Origin: an uncultured Methanomicrobiales archaeon | GTDB taxonomy: Archaea; Halobacteriota; Methanomicrobia; Methanomicrobiales; Methanospirillaceae | Length of the DNA: 64,000 nt | Assembly: GCA_903832665.1 (NCBI GenBank) | Contig: CAILCG010000014.1 | Coordinates: 186,001-250,000 of the forward strand | Direction: 5' to 3' | Part shown: positions 8,715 to 17,590 of the stretch, piece by piece | Numbering within the stretch: the first letter of the stretch is position 1 | Layout: every line of letters starts with the position of its first letter | The notes under the pieces: model-generated | The model's database searches: none | Told to the model about the DNA's origin: nothing | Seen by the model: the letters and a program-made list of their open reading frames with translations, nothing else | Translations under genes and position numbers: made by a program

Positions 8715-9176
8715 CTACCTTCCGTAGGTGACGTACGTCTCCCCGTACTGGACGATATGTCCTTCCATCGCCTTTACCATCTGATCCCTGGTGGATCCAG
8801 CGGGAAGGGCGAGGAGACTGTCCAGTCCATACACTTTGAAGAAGTAGCGGTGTGTCTGCCCGTGGGGCGGACAGGGACCGCTGTAGCCAATGGTGCCGAA
8901 GCTGTTCTTTCCCTGGACTGCTGCAAGGGGAAAGGTGACTTCCGGGGTGTTGGGAATTTTTTCCGGAATCATCTTTACCAGTTCGATATTCCAGGCAATC
9001 CAGTGGACAAACCCGCCACCGCCCGGGGCATCCGGATCATCGACGATAAGTGCCAGCGATTTTGAGATCGCCGTGTTCACTCCGTCGACATCTATCTCCG
9101 GTGATATGTCCGCACCGTCACACGTGTAGTCGTTTGGCAAAACTTTAACGGAAATCTTTACCCTGAGTGGTTCCAT
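8715..9176 (-). CDS. YbhB/YbcL family PEBP-like protein
   Basis: This is a phosphatidylethanolamine-binding-protein homologue of the YbhB/YbcL type (153 aa, normal length). The anion-binding pocket motifs are intact: DPDAPGGGGFVHWIAWNI and later GYSGPCPPHGQTHRYFFKVY. Function in prokaryotes is not settled; a periplasmic or cytosolic ligand-binding role is usual. GGTGATC lies seven bases before the ATG. A diverged paralogue follows at 9379-9831 on the same strand. Confidence 0.93.
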   Translation of the reverse strand: MEPLRVKISVKVLPNDYTCDGADISPEIDVDGVNTAISKSLALIVDDPDAPGGGGFVHWIAWNIELVKMIPEKIPNTPEVTFPLAAVQGKNSFGTIGYSGPCPPHGQTHRYFFKVYGLDSLLALPAGSTRDQMVKAMEGHIVQYGETYVTYGR

Positions 9177-9253
9177 TTTCTGATCACCTCTCTCCTCATC
9201 AACGATCGAATAGTGCGGATCTCATCAATATTTTTTAACGATCCGCGGGAGCG

Positions 9254-9284
9254 ATATCTCCCATCTCATCATACCGGGAGATAT
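9254..9284. repeat. Nine-base perfect inverted repeat between two PEBP genes
   Basis: ATATCTCCC (9254-9262) and GGGAGATAT (9276-9284) are exact reverse complements separated by 13 bases. It lies 78-108 bases upstream of the PEBP gene at 8715-9176 and downstream of its paralogue. No T-run follows on the minus strand, so it looks more like an operator or mRNA structure than a terminator. Confidence 0.4.
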
Positions 9285-9378
9285 GTGCATGCATTGCGGC
9301 AGTCCGAAGGCCGTGCTGTATCCATCCCGCCCGGCCGGACAGGTACCGGAAAAACTCCGGCACTTCCCACCCCGCCGT

Positions 9379-9831
9379 TTATCGCGAGGAGAGTGCCACG
9401 GTCTCAGCGAACTGGAGTACGTGGCCTTTCATCGCCTCCACCAGGGCGTGCTTGTCCGAACCGGGTTTGAGATCCAGCATCGTATCGAGCCCGTATATCT
9501 TGAACTGGTACCGGATCATCTCGCCGGGAGGCGGACAGGGACCGGTATACCCAATCGTCCCGTAGTCAGTTATCCCCTGGATTGCGGCAATCGGTTCGGT
9601 GGTTATTCCCTCCCGCGGTATCCCGGCGGGAATTACCGGCACCGCCGGGATGTTCCAGCAGATCCAGGGAGTGAACGAACAACAGGACTTCTCGAACGGG
9701 TTGAAGACCATGATGGCGACCGATTCCGCATTGAGGCCCCTGAGTTTAAGGCGGGGGGATCGGTTCTCCCCCTCACAGGTATGCGTGGGGGGGAAGGTAA
9801 GAAAATCCAGGGTAACGATCAGCGGCTCCAT
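9379..9831 (-). CDS. Diverged PEBP-like paralogue with altered ligand pocket
   Basis: The 150-aa protein shares layout with the PEBP gene next to it (MEPL start, CEGENRSPRL, GTIGYTGPCPPPGE, YQFKIYGLD, KGHVLQFAE). The pocket motif is not conserved: where the neighbour has DPDAPGGGGFVHW, this one has NPFEKSCCSFTPW, losing the Asp-Pro-Asp and the His, and gaining three Cys in the region. It is therefore a duplicate that has probably changed or lost ligand binding. An AT-rich element (TAAAATTATTATC at about 9854-9866) suits a promoter with a very short leader. Confidence 0.85.
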   Translation of the reverse strand: MEPLIVTLDFLTFPPTHTCEGENRSPRLKLRGLNAESVAIMVFNPFEKSCCSFTPWICWNIPAVPVIPAGIPREGITTEPIAAIQGITDYGTIGYTGPCPPPGEMIRYQFKIYGLDTMLDLKPGSDKHALVEAMKGHVLQFAETVALSSR

Positions 9832-9940
9832 AGTTACACGCTGGATACGGCAGGATAATAATTTTATGATGGTACCGGAAATCCGTTCATGACCCGGCCC
9901 TGGTAAAGGATTTACGACGGGTCATCCCGGCTCCGCCCGG

Positions 9941-10630
9941 TTACTTGTATTCCTGTCCGGTGAGCAAACGGTCAAGGCCGTGTCGTTTGTGGAGTTTGTC
10001 TTCCATTGTAACTTTCTCCCCCAGCAGGGGCCCGAGCAGGTTGAAGAGAAACGGTCCCTGGGAGTGCATCAGATCGAACGTGAGCCGGTGACCTCCCTCA
10101 TCGATATAAAGTTCATCCTGCGCAGAGTTCCTGGTTTCGCAGACAATATCCGCCTTTGTAATTCCCGCCAGGGGAACGGTTATGGAACCCGGATTGCCGG
10201 CAACGATCGCATCGATCGGCATGGACAGGTACCGCTGCCAGGGTCCGGCAGCCCAGTCCTTTGCCCGGAAATGGGCAACCTCATCGGCCGTTTCTGAGAT
10301 ACTGCAGGACTCCTGCATCACCAGGTCGTCGGCTTCCGACATTGCTTCATAGGTATCGGGGTTCCAGGTGCAGAAGATGAGACGCCGGGAGGTAACGATC
10401 AGGGTATAATGAATAACCGAAAGGAGGCCCTGCTCCAAGAACGGGACTATACCGGTGATGCGTTCAACGCCGGAACCCATGACCGGGGTTTGCGTTACGG
10501 GGGTCTGGTATTGGGGTTGTGGGGGGGCAGGATCTATTCCTGCTACGGGTTGGCCGCACTGCCCGCAGAATCGCATCCCGGGTACAAGGGCCGAACCACA
10601 CTCAGTACAGAATTTCTGGCCGTATGTCAT
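9941..10630 (-). CDS. Zinc-ribbon protein with uncharacterised C-terminal domain
   Basis: The N-terminal 27 residues are a zinc ribbon: FCTECG, then FCGQCG. A Pro/Gln-rich linker of about 25 residues leads to a domain of about 170 residues containing strands typical of a small beta barrel (VIHYTLIVTSRRLIFCTW), reminiscent of PH-like domains found after zinc ribbons in archaea and bacteria. No membrane helix and no catalytic motif is seen. It stands alone, divergent from the Mrp gene. The function is unknown. Confidence 0.7.
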   Translation of the reverse strand: MTYGQKFCTECGSALVPGMRFCGQCGQPVAGIDPAPPQPQYQTPVTQTPVMGSGVERITGIVPFLEQGLLSVIHYTLIVTSRRLIFCTWNPDTYEAMSEADDLVMQESCSISETADEVAHFRAKDWAAGPWQRYLSMPIDAIVAGNPGSITVPLAGITKADIVCETRNSAQDELYIDEGGHRLTFDLMHSQGPFLFNLLGPLLGEKVTMEDKLHKRHGLDRLLTGQEYK

Positions 10631-10796
10631 TGATGAACGGTGAGCCCGCAGGTTATAAAAAGATACAGTTTTTATTTTTGCAGTAAAACCAATCGCCTGA
10701 CTTCAACCTTCCCCTCCGGGGTGAGTCGGATCTATACATCTTTATTGTTTGATGAAGACAACTGGTACAAATATTCGAAGTGTTCAAAGGGATACC

Positions 10797-11696
10797 ATGG
10801 CAAAGAACAATACCCCGTCAACAAAACCCGAGGAAGAGTGCAAGAGCGAGTGCTCCAGCTGCGCGACGGCATCTTCCTGTTCATCGGCAAAGAAGACATC
10901 CTCCGGCCTCCCGCCCAAAGCAGCAATGGATGTCAAGCACGTCATCCTGGTGCTGAGCGGCAAGGGTGGTGTAGGAAAATCAACGGTTTCTGTCAATCTC
11001 GCCTATACCCTCTCGAACCACGGCAAGAAAGTCGGCCTTCTCGATCTCGATATGCATGGCCCCAATATTCCCAAGATGCTGGGCATCGAGGACCACAAAC
11101 TCTCGATGAGCGGCGACCGGATCGAACCGGTCCATGTTACCGGGATGTTATCGGTGCTCTCCATGGCATTTCTCCTGCCCGACACCAGCACCCCCATCAT
11201 CTGGCGCGGACCGATGAAGATGGCCGCGATCCAGCAGTTCCTCGGGGAAGTGAACTGGGGTTCCCTTGATTACCTGGTTGTTGACCTTCCCCCGGGCACG
11301 GGAGACGAGGCCCTCACGATCGCCCAGCTGGCCCCGAATGTCCGTGGTGCGGTCATCGTCACCACCCCGCAGGACGTGGCGACCATGGATGCGAGAAAGT
11401 CGGCAAAATTCATAGAAAAACTCGGACTTCCGGTCATCGGCATTGTCGAGAACATGAGCGGCATGCTCTGCCCCCACTGCGGCGAGGAGATCGATCTCTT
11501 TGGCAAGGGCGGCGGCAAGAAGATTGCCGAAGAACTCAAGGTACCGTTCCTGGGAGCAATCCCCATAGACATCGAGATGCGGAAGGCCGGCGACGAAGGC
11601 CGCCCGTTCATCATCAAGCGTGCCGGCGCCACCAGCCCGACCTGGACTGCCGTTGACAAGGTAATGGAATCCCTCATCAACGTCGTAGAGGGATAG
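10797..11696 (+). CDS. Mrp/NBP35-family iron-sulfur cluster carrier ATPase
   Basis: A P-loop of the deviant-Walker type (VLSGKGGVGKST) starts near residue 58; DLDMHGPNIPKMLG, IWRGPMKMAAIQQFL and DLPPGTGDE are Mrp signatures. A CPHC motif near residue 223 is the C-terminal cluster site, and the N-terminus has a Cys-rich tail (CKSECSSCATASSC) as in NBP35-type proteins. It assembles or transfers 4Fe-4S clusters. The ATG at 10797 is preferred to an earlier in-frame ATG because AAGGGA lies just before it and the protein starts like other family members. The small gene at 11701 follows four bases after the stop and probably shares the transcript. Confidence 0.95.
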   Translation: MAKNNTPSTKPEEECKSECSSCATASSCSSAKKTSSGLPPKAAMDVKHVILVLSGKGGVGKSTVSVNLAYTLSNHGKKVGLLDLDMHGPNIPKMLGIEDHKLSMSGDRIEPVHVTGMLSVLSMAFLLPDTSTPIIWRGPMKMAAIQQFLGEVNWGSLDYLVVDLPPGTGDEALTIAQLAPNVRGAVIVTTPQDVATMDARKSAKFIEKLGLPVIGIVENMSGMLCPHCGEEIDLFGKGGGKKIAEELKVPFLGAIPIDIEMRKAGDEGRPFIIKRAGATSPTWTAVDKVMESLINVVEG

Positions 11697-11700
11697 AGCA

Positions 11701-12009
11701 ATGGACTACCTGCGGATTCTCACCGGGAAGGAACAGCCGCTCCCCATCTATACCGGGATCATTGCAAGTCTTGAGAATCCGCTGTTCTTTTCCGACATGA
11801 TCGAGCCGGTCTACCGGGAAGCAATGAACATGGATGACGATATGCTCGACCGGTTCCGGTTCTCCTTAATACGGCTCCAGCTCTATGCCGATATTCACCG
11901 GAATGAAGACCTGGAGAAAGCGATGCATATCAAATACGTTGCGCAGGTGCTCGAAAAAGTGATCTTTGGCACCCTTGTCATGGAGCGCGAGAGCCCGTCA
12001 GCAGAGTGA
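11701..12009 (+). CDS. Conserved-looking hypothetical protein, 102 aa, downstream of Mrp
   Basis: The protein is mostly helical and acidic, with no membrane helix and no Cys. It opens MDYLRILTGKEQPLP and has a long amphipathic helix with repeated R-L-Q-L-Y and D-L-E-K segments. I do not recognise a family. Its start lies four bases after the Mrp stop codon, so the two are likely co-translated; a link to iron-sulfur assembly is only suggested by that position. Confidence 0.65.
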   Translation: MDYLRILTGKEQPLPIYTGIIASLENPLFFSDMIEPVYREAMNMDDDMLDRFRFSLIRLQLYADIHRNEDLEKAMHIKYVAQVLEKVIFGTLVMERESPSAE

Positions 12010-12172
12010 TTTTCCCTCCCGACCATAAGGCATTTATCGGGGTACATGTGCACTGGTGATACCTATATGTGCACCCCCGCGAAACACTAGTTACATTACT
12101 CATCTGTTGCGAAGGTTTCAAAATCCCCGGTACATATGAATATCCATAATTTTGACAATAGGGAGAATACGA

Positions 12173-12628
12173 ATGACATCACGCATGCAATCCCCGCACA
12201 CGACCTGTCCGGGGTGCCAGGAAGAGGTTTTTCTCGATGAGCTCGTGGGGGGCAAATGCCCGCTCTGCGGTTGCTCACTGGAGGAATTTGATGACGCATT
12301 CGGGGAATACGAAGGCATCCTCGATCGCACGGATCTCTCGTGGCTGATCTTCAACTACTTTGTCTTCAAAAAATTCGTTGACATGGGGGTGCCACCTCAC
12401 CAGATCATGGAGTTTGTCGCAGTCTATGAACAGAATGCAGAGAAACCCCCCGAAGAGTGGAACCGGACCGGGTTTACTCTTGAGATACCCATGAACTGGT
12501 GGGATCAGATCCGGCCAAAATATTGTAAAAACTGCAAAAAACTCTTCTTCCGTGGCGGGAGGAAGCAGATCACGGGCGATATGCGCAAGGCTGCAATTGC
12601 AGTCGAGTACGTGTGCAGCAAGTGCTGA
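12173..12628 (+). CDS. Protein with zinc ribbons at both ends, 151 aa
   Basis: An N-terminal CPGC...CPLCGC ribbon (about residues 13-33) and a C-terminal CKNC...CSKC ribbon (about 122-151) flank a helical middle that contains two short aromatic stretches (DLSWLIFNYFVFKKF and PMNWWDQIRPKYC). The start at 12173 is supported by GGGAG upstream. No family with known role is recognised. The last residue is the fourth Cys of the second ribbon. The gene stands alone and ends at a T-rich terminator. Confidence 0.7.
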   Translation: MTSRMQSPHTTCPGCQEEVFLDELVGGKCPLCGCSLEEFDDAFGEYEGILDRTDLSWLIFNYFVFKKFVDMGVPPHQIMEFVAVYEQNAEKPPEEWNRTGFTLEIPMNWWDQIRPKYCKNCKKLFFRGGRKQITGDMRKAAIAVEYVCSKC

Positions 12629-12655
12629 AATATTTTTTTTAAATTTCTTTTTTCA
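12629..12655 (+). terminator. T-rich terminator
   Basis: T8, AAATTT and T6 tracts follow directly on the stop codon of the double zinc-ribbon gene. Confidence 0.55.
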
Positions 12656-12736
12656 ATCCCTCATTGAAGAGGTGACGATCCGTTCAATTGAGAATTCGTT
12701 GTTAAAACGGATTCGCTGGTAAAAAAGAGGATAGGA

Positions 12737-14047
12737 TCAGTGCCGGTATTCGAAATCCAGGATACTGCCGGTCTGTGCACCCACCCAGGCAACGGCAGGT
12801 TGTGCCCCATTGCCCCGGATGATGTCATCATCGAACGTGACTTTCCATGCAAGGGGGATACTGCCGGGCCGGGGAGTTACGCCGGAAGGGTGACGGTCCA
12901 TCCACCGGATCTCTGCCGATACAATCCGCAGCCCGTTCATTGATTCGGGATATACTTCCTTTGCCTGCTGGAGTGCGGAAAAGGTTGCTTCGCGCTTCAG
13001 CACAATGGGTTCGGATGTTACGGAAAAGGCATTGTCCAGAGCAGTCCAGTGCCGGACGTACCGGGTAATCTCTCCGGTTGCTGAATCGACATCCAGGATG
13101 AACCCGTCCTCGTCACAGGGGATGTTGTTCACGATCCGGTTGTAGATGAAGGTGTAATACCCCGCCACGGGGACCGATGGATTGCCGAGCGGGTAATAGC
13201 GCCCGTCACTCATGTTGACCGCAACCGGACCGTTCCGCCCCGAGATATACCGGTCGGCAATTGCCTGTGCTGCCGGCATGTCAAGGACTGGTTCACCGGG
13301 CCTCCCCGTCTTCTGTACACTGCGGTTGAATGCCAGGATCATTCCTGTTTCGGCATCCAGGGTCCCGGTAACGACCGGGGTTGTGCCTCTCACGATCCTG
13401 AAGTTCCATGTCCCTTCGGCATCGGGACCGGGACTGTACCGGGCCAGCAGAAGATCGGATGGCAGGGGAGATAGGGCTTTTCTCACCAGGTCCTGTGCCT
13501 GTTCTGCGGTAATCCGTGCGTTTTCCTCCCCGGCAGTGTAGGGATCACCGGTCACCGCATGGTAAAAAACGGTAAACGGGATTCCGGGGGATGCCGTGCC
13601 GGTTGGCTTGAGAGTGAACTCGTACAGCGTGAGGCCGGCATACCGGTCTGTGAGATTCGCACTGACCAGGGTGTAGGTATCTGCGGGATACTCGAGCCAG
13701 AGCAGAGATACTGCCTTCTCCAATGAGAGCACACCTGATGCACTCAACGTGGAGATACCAGTCCCCCGTGTGTACCCGGGCGTCACGGTAACGGTTACAT
13801 TCACCCCCGGGGTCGCATTTTGCACACTCGTGGTAGGTACCGGGAGTGCCGGGCTTTTTGCCGGGGATAACGGCTGGGGGGCCGACACTACACTGCCCAA
13901 AAGGAAGACCGCAATAATGACAATAACGATCACCAGTCCTGCGGTCACCAGTCTCTTGTAAATGCGGCGTTGTTTCTTTGCTTTTACCTGCTGCCGGTAT
14001 CGCTCCGGAAGATAGGGAGCATCCTGGTTGTCTGGACGGTCGCTCAC
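12737..14047 (-). CDS. Membrane-anchored protein with PepSY-like repeats
   Basis: The start is a GTG with GAGG about six bases upstream. After a basic N-terminus (KAKKQRRIYKRL) comes one membrane helix (about residues 34-54), then a Ser/Pro/Thr linker and an outside domain of about 350 residues. That domain repeats a pattern of A-x-x-L-A-x-x-Y or A-Q-D-L-V-x-K-A followed by DAETGMIL, DVDSATGEIT and GAQTGSIL, which is the 'ETG' turn of PepSY/YcdB-type domains. Such proteins often restrain peptidases or bind other envelope proteins; no enzyme motif is present. Divergent from the UPF0114 gene. Confidence 0.75.
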   Translation of the reverse strand: MSDRPDNQDAPYLPERYRQQVKAKKQRRIYKRLVTAGLVIVIVIIAVFLLGSVVSAPQPLSPAKSPALPVPTTSVQNATPGVNVTVTVTPGYTRGTGISTLSASGVLSLEKAVSLLWLEYPADTYTLVSANLTDRYAGLTLYEFTLKPTGTASPGIPFTVFYHAVTGDPYTAGEENARITAEQAQDLVRKALSPLPSDLLLARYSPGPDAEGTWNFRIVRGTTPVVTGTLDAETGMILAFNRSVQKTGRPGEPVLDMPAAQAIADRYISGRNGPVAVNMSDGRYYPLGNPSVPVAGYYTFIYNRIVNNIPCDEDGFILDVDSATGEITRYVRHWTALDNAFSVTSEPIVLKREATFSALQQAKEVYPESMNGLRIVSAEIRWMDRHPSGVTPRPGSIPLAWKVTFDDDIIRGNGAQPAVAWVGAQTGSILDFEYRH

Positions 14048-14152
14048 TGCTGCTGCCTCGTATCTTTATAGTATATTCAACAACGGTTAAAAAAGACCGG
14101 CGGTTATTGACCTCCCACACGGTATTAATACCCCGGCCGACAATTTTCACTA

Positions 14153-14665
14153 ATGTTTGCCCAGTTCCTCCGGTTACGGTATATCAGCATCATCGCGGTT
14201 GTCTCCCTCTTTGCCGGAGCGGCCCTGATGTTCCTTGCCGGGCTGGTGAGGACCATTACTGCATTCCTCATACTTCTTCCCGGTTATGCCGCGATTCATG
14301 GCTATGACTCGATTCCCGAACACCTCACGGAGAGTTCCCTGAGTTCAGTCGCTCTTATCCAGGCCGTGGATGCCTTCCTCTTTGCGCTGGTCCTCCTCAT
14401 CTTCTCCTACGGGATCTATATCCTTTTTGTAGCCTCCCTGAGTGCCGAGGAGTTACAGAAACTTCCCCGCTGGATGCAGATCGCGAGCGTAAACGAACTC
14501 AAGACCACCCTTATCCAGGTTATCATCGTCATTCTTACGGTCAATGTCCTTGAGCACGTGATTATCACGGGGTCCGAGGCATTGGAATGGTCGACGCTCA
14601 TCATCCCGTTAGCCATTCTCTGTCTTGCAGCAGCGCTCCGGCTGATGCATGTTCCCCCGGAGTAG
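14153..14665 (+). CDS. UPF0114 (YqhA) family membrane protein
   Basis: Four hydrophobic helices are visible in 170 residues: IIAVVSLFAGAALMFLAGL, LIQAVDAFLFALVLLIFSYGIYILFV, LIQVIIVILTVNVLEHVII and LIIPLAILCLAAAL, joined by short loops including PRWMQI and NELK, as in the YqhA/UPF0114 family. The function of the family is not established. A T-rich bidirectional terminator separates it from the convergent TMEM175-like gene. Confidence 0.82.
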   Translation: MFAQFLRLRYISIIAVVSLFAGAALMFLAGLVRTITAFLILLPGYAAIHGYDSIPEHLTESSLSSVALIQAVDAFLFALVLLIFSYGIYILFVASLSAEELQKLPRWMQIASVNELKTTLIQVIIVILTVNVLEHVIITGSEALEWSTLIIPLAILCLAAALRLMHVPPE

Positions 14666-14675
14666 GTTCCCCGTC

Positions 14676-14709
14676 CCTTTTTTTTAAATTTTTTAAAATT
14701 TCTTTTTCG
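14676..14709. terminator. T/A-rich terminator between convergent genes
   Basis: T8, AAATTTTTTAAAATTT and T5 tracts lie between the stops of the UPF0114 gene and the TMEM175-like gene; the mix of T and A runs could serve both strands. Confidence 0.5.
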
Positions 14710-14728
14710 TGCAATTTCCGGTTCTTTC

Positions 14729-15355
14729 TTACTCAGCTACCAGCTTGCCGAAAAAGATGGCGATGATGATGAATGGCACGAAATACATGAAATCGATCAG
14801 GTAATTCCCGAACCTGAAGTTGGCCAGCACCATCAGGATCGCAATCACTGCCACAATGGGAGGAACCAGGCACTTGTGGGAAAGGTTCCGGGCATCCGCC
14901 TCTGTGAGAGCGGGTTCCAGCAGGGCAGGTTTCGATCTCGCGTAATGCCATAAATACACGAGAATCAACCCGAGTATCAGGTAATTGATCTGGAAGAAGA
15001 AGTCGGTGAACGTAAATTCCGGTGTCAGATCACTGAATTCCGAGGAAAACGGAATGATCACTATCGCCATAAGGGCAAGCATGTGTACATGGAGAAAGTG
15101 ATAATCGAAGGTCTTCATCCGGTGAAACATCTGGAAGAAGAGCAGCCAGAACATTGCCAGGAGGACAAAGATCCCCACAAAATCGATGATCGATCCGATC
15201 GTATTGAACGTGAACTGGTCAAGGGTTATCCGGGCGGCCTGTTCGTATTCCTGGGGGGTTACAATGTCCCGTGCGAGGAGGGTCATCGTGAATGCGAAGA
15301 TCGCGTTCGTGATGCGTTCAAGATTAACCTTGGTGATGGGTTCCGAAATAACCAT
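14729..15355 (-). CDS. TMEM175/DUF1211-like membrane protein (putative K+ channel subunit)
   Basis: The first helix carries RITNAIFAFTMTLLARDI, which matches the R-x-x-x-F-S-D-A-V-F-A-I-x-x-T-L-L type signature of TMEM175 family channels but with N for the usual Asp. Six hydrophobic segments can be counted in 208 residues, the number expected for one repeat of the channel. The ATG at 15355 is preferred over a start 63 bases earlier because AGGAA precedes it and the family signature then falls near residue 15. Channel activity is inferred from the family only. Confidence 0.75.
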   Translation of the reverse strand: MVISEPITKVNLERITNAIFAFTMTLLARDIVTPQEYEQAARITLDQFTFNTIGSIIDFVGIFVLLAMFWLLFFQMFHRMKTFDYHFLHVHMLALMAIVIIPFSSEFSDLTPEFTFTDFFFQINYLILGLILVYLWHYARSKPALLEPALTEADARNLSHKCLVPPIVAVIAILMVLANFRFGNYLIDFMYFVPFIIIAIFFGKLVAE

Positions 15356-15574
15356 GATGCACGATTCCTGTACTGGGTGAGGAAGAATCAGGTTATAGTT
15401 CTTTGTTTTTACCTGCAATGTTTCAACACAACCCCGAGAGACGAATCCGTGCAGGATTTTGTCCGGGGCTGGACCGTGTGCCCGGTTACGGGATTGTGAT
15501 ACTTCTTATTAAAAAAAAGGGGGGAATGAATGTTTTTCTGCCGGGAAATTTTTACTGATTGCCGGATTCACCGG

Positions 15575-17011
15575 TTAATATGTCCGGCCGACCAGCGTTG
15601 CCTTGCCCGGCTTGCCGCAGACAATACAGACCCCGTCCGTTTCGGAGACATACTGCGACCGGGCATTGGTGCCGAGAATACTGGCACTGGTCTTCTCCTC
15701 GATGACATCGCCGCATCCCTTGTGCTGGCACCACGAGACGACAGCTACTTTACCTTCGTTGAGGGCAGCGTCCAGTGCATCCATGGATGCGACGGTGCAG
15801 AGATGCGACTGCGTGTGCTCCTCGGCACGGGTACGGATCCCTTCGGTGATCTCGCCAAGCACCCGGGTGACTTCTGTGGTCACGGTGGCCAGTTCGATCT
15901 GGGTCTTCTCCCCGGTCCGCTTGACCGCCATGACCTTGCCGGCGTCCAGGTCTCTCGGTCCGAGTTCAAGGCGCAGCGGGACGCCGCGGAGTTCCCACCA
16001 GTAATATTTAGCACCGGGGCGCATGTCGCGGGTATCGATCTTCACCCGGAAGCCGGCCGTAGTCAGGTCGTTTTTCAGCTTCTCTGCTGCTGCGAGCACA
16101 TCCTCGTGGCATTTGCCGATCGTGATTGGAACAATGACTGCCTGGACCGGTGCGGTAAGCGGGGGCAGGATGAGTCCCTTGTCATCGCCATGCATGCTGA
16201 TGAGGGCCGCAATGCACCGCTCCGAAATGCCATAACAGGTCTGGCTGGCGAACTTCTGCTCACCATTCTTGTCCTCAAACGTGATCGAGAAGGTCTTGGA
16301 GAAGTGTTCGCCAAGATGATGGACGGTTCCTATCTGGAGGGTCTTGCCATTGGGCATGATCGCATCGATCGCCATCGTGTAGTCCGCGCCGGGGAACTTG
16401 TCCCAGTCGGGGCGTTTCGAGATGATGATGGGAATGCAGAGGCTGTCATAGAACTCGCGGCTGAGCGCAAGCTCGTACTCCACCTGGGCTTCCGCCTCGT
16501 CCCAGGTCGCATGGACCGTGTGGGACTCCATGAAGGAGGTGATCTCGCGGAGCCGGATCAGCGGACGGGTCTGCTTGGTCTCGTACCGGAACGTGTTAAC
16601 GATCTGGTAGTACTTCATCGGGAGATCGGCATGCGAGCGGAGCCAGAGGGCATACATCGGGTAGATGGCAGTCTCGCTGGTCGGGCGGAGTGCCAGCTTG
16701 ACATCGAGAGGGGTTGTGCCGCCGTGGGTTACCCAGTAGACCTCGTCCTCAAAGCCCTTGATGTGCTCGGCTTCTTTCATGAACTCCTGTTCCGGGATGA
16801 GGAGCGGGAAGAGGGTCTCTTCGTGGTCCCGGTCGAGCAGGGTGCGCATCCGGGCATACACGTGCTTGCGGATCGCAAACCCGTACGGGTACCAGACATA
16901 GAGCCCCTTGACCGGGTAGCGGACATCCATGATCTCCGCCCGCCACAGGATGTCATTATACCATGCAGAAAAATCCCCTTTTTGCGGCAGGGTGCCGAGG
17001 TCGTCGTCCAT
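15575..17011 (-). CDS. proS: Prolyl-tRNA synthetase, archaeal/eukaryotic type
   Basis: At 478 aa it has the class II core without the bacterial editing insertion: [34 protein letters not shown] (motif 2 region), [16 protein letters not shown] and the class II motif 3 region with the [11 protein letters not shown] anticodon-binding part and a C-terminal zinc-type domain ([15 protein letters not shown] ... CIVCGKPG). It charges tRNA-Pro. The SpoIIM-DUF63 pair lies just upstream on the same strand with a 12-base gap, so the three may be one transcript. Confidence 0.97.
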   Translation of the reverse strand: MDDDLGTLPQKGDFSAWYNDILWRAEIMDVRYPVKGLYVWYPYGFAIRKHVYARMRTLLDRDHEETLFPLLIPEQEFMKEAEHIKGFEDEVYWVTHGGTTPLDVKLALRPTSETAIYPMYALWLRSHADLPMKYYQIVNTFRYETKQTRPLIRLREITSFMESHTVHATWDEAEAQVEYELALSREFYDSLCIPIIISKRPDWDKFPGADYTMAIDAIMPNGKTLQIGTVHHLGEHFSKTFSITFEDKNGEQKFASQTCYGISERCIAALISMHGDDKGLILPPLTAPVQAVIVPITIGKCHEDVLAAAEKLKNDLTTAGFRVKIDTRDMRPGAKYYWWELRGVPLRLELGPRDLDAGKVMAVKRTGEKTQIELATVTTEVTRVLGEITEGIRTRAEEHTQSHLCTVASMDALDAALNEGKVAVVSWCQHKGCGDVIEEKTSASILGTNARSQYVSETDGVCIVCGKPGKATLVGRTY

Positions 17012-17023
17012 GATGCTGATCCT

Positions 17024-17590
17024 TTACGATACTAAATGTATGATTACCGGCGTAATAAAAGCCTCGACGCCGGCTGCTATCACTACAAGAGGCAGGACAT
17101 ACAGGAGGAAGACCCGGGCCAGTTTCTGCGCTTCTACGGCAGTATCTGCCCCGCCGTACCATTCCGAGATGAGCGACTGGGCGAGAAGGATGCCCAGGGC
17201 TCCCGAGATGATGAAGGCCGGGATCTCAAAGATGCCATGCGGGAGGAGGGCAGCGATGATGAATGCCCAGGAATGATCCGTGTGAATGATCTCCATGATG
17301 GACCCTATCACGATCCCGTTCAGGCTCATGATGAATATCGTGAGGATACCAAAGGATGCTCCGCCTAAGAAAAGCAGGGTGCAGGCTTCAATATTGTTCA
17401 GGAAAAGCCTCAGGCAGATATCGACCGGGTTGTTTCCCAGGATCTGGCCGGCGACTTCTTTTTCAAAGAGTTTCATCAGGCTCTGGCCGACTTCAGGGTT
17501 CTGCAGGGTACCGACCCAGCCAACGGTGAGCGTGGCAAAAAAGAGGAGGAAGGTGACGATGATCGCATTGGTGAGCGGGGAGTTAGACAT
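17024..17590 (-). CDS. SpoIIM/DUF95 family membrane protein
   Basis: Residues in the middle form the family pattern FLNNIEACTLLFLGGASFGILT with a following N-G-I-V-I-G, and the late segment LLPHGIFEIPAFIISGALG is the hallmark PHGxxExPA motif of SpoIIM/DUF95 proteins. Four to five membrane helices are visible in 188 residues. The start overlaps the stop of the DUF63 gene by eight bases, indicating translational coupling. In archaea these proteins are not linked to sporulation; the function is unknown. Confidence 0.88.
   Translation of the reverse strand: MSNSPLTNAIIVTFLLFFATLTVGWVGTLQNPEVGQSLMKLFEKEVAGQILGNNPVDICLRLFLNNIEACTLLFLGGASFGILTIFIMSLNGIVIGSIMEIIHTDHSWAFIIAALLPHGIFEIPAFIISGALGILLAQSLISEWYGGADTAVEAQKLARVFLLYVLPLVVIAAGVEAFITPVIIHLVS

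Noticed and set aside
15530-17035. A 501-codon open frame on the plus strand, longer than the gene opposite
   Set aside because: It lies antisense to proS, whose 478 residues carry all class II synthetase motifs. The plus-strand text has no recognisable domain and arises from the codon bias of the real gene.
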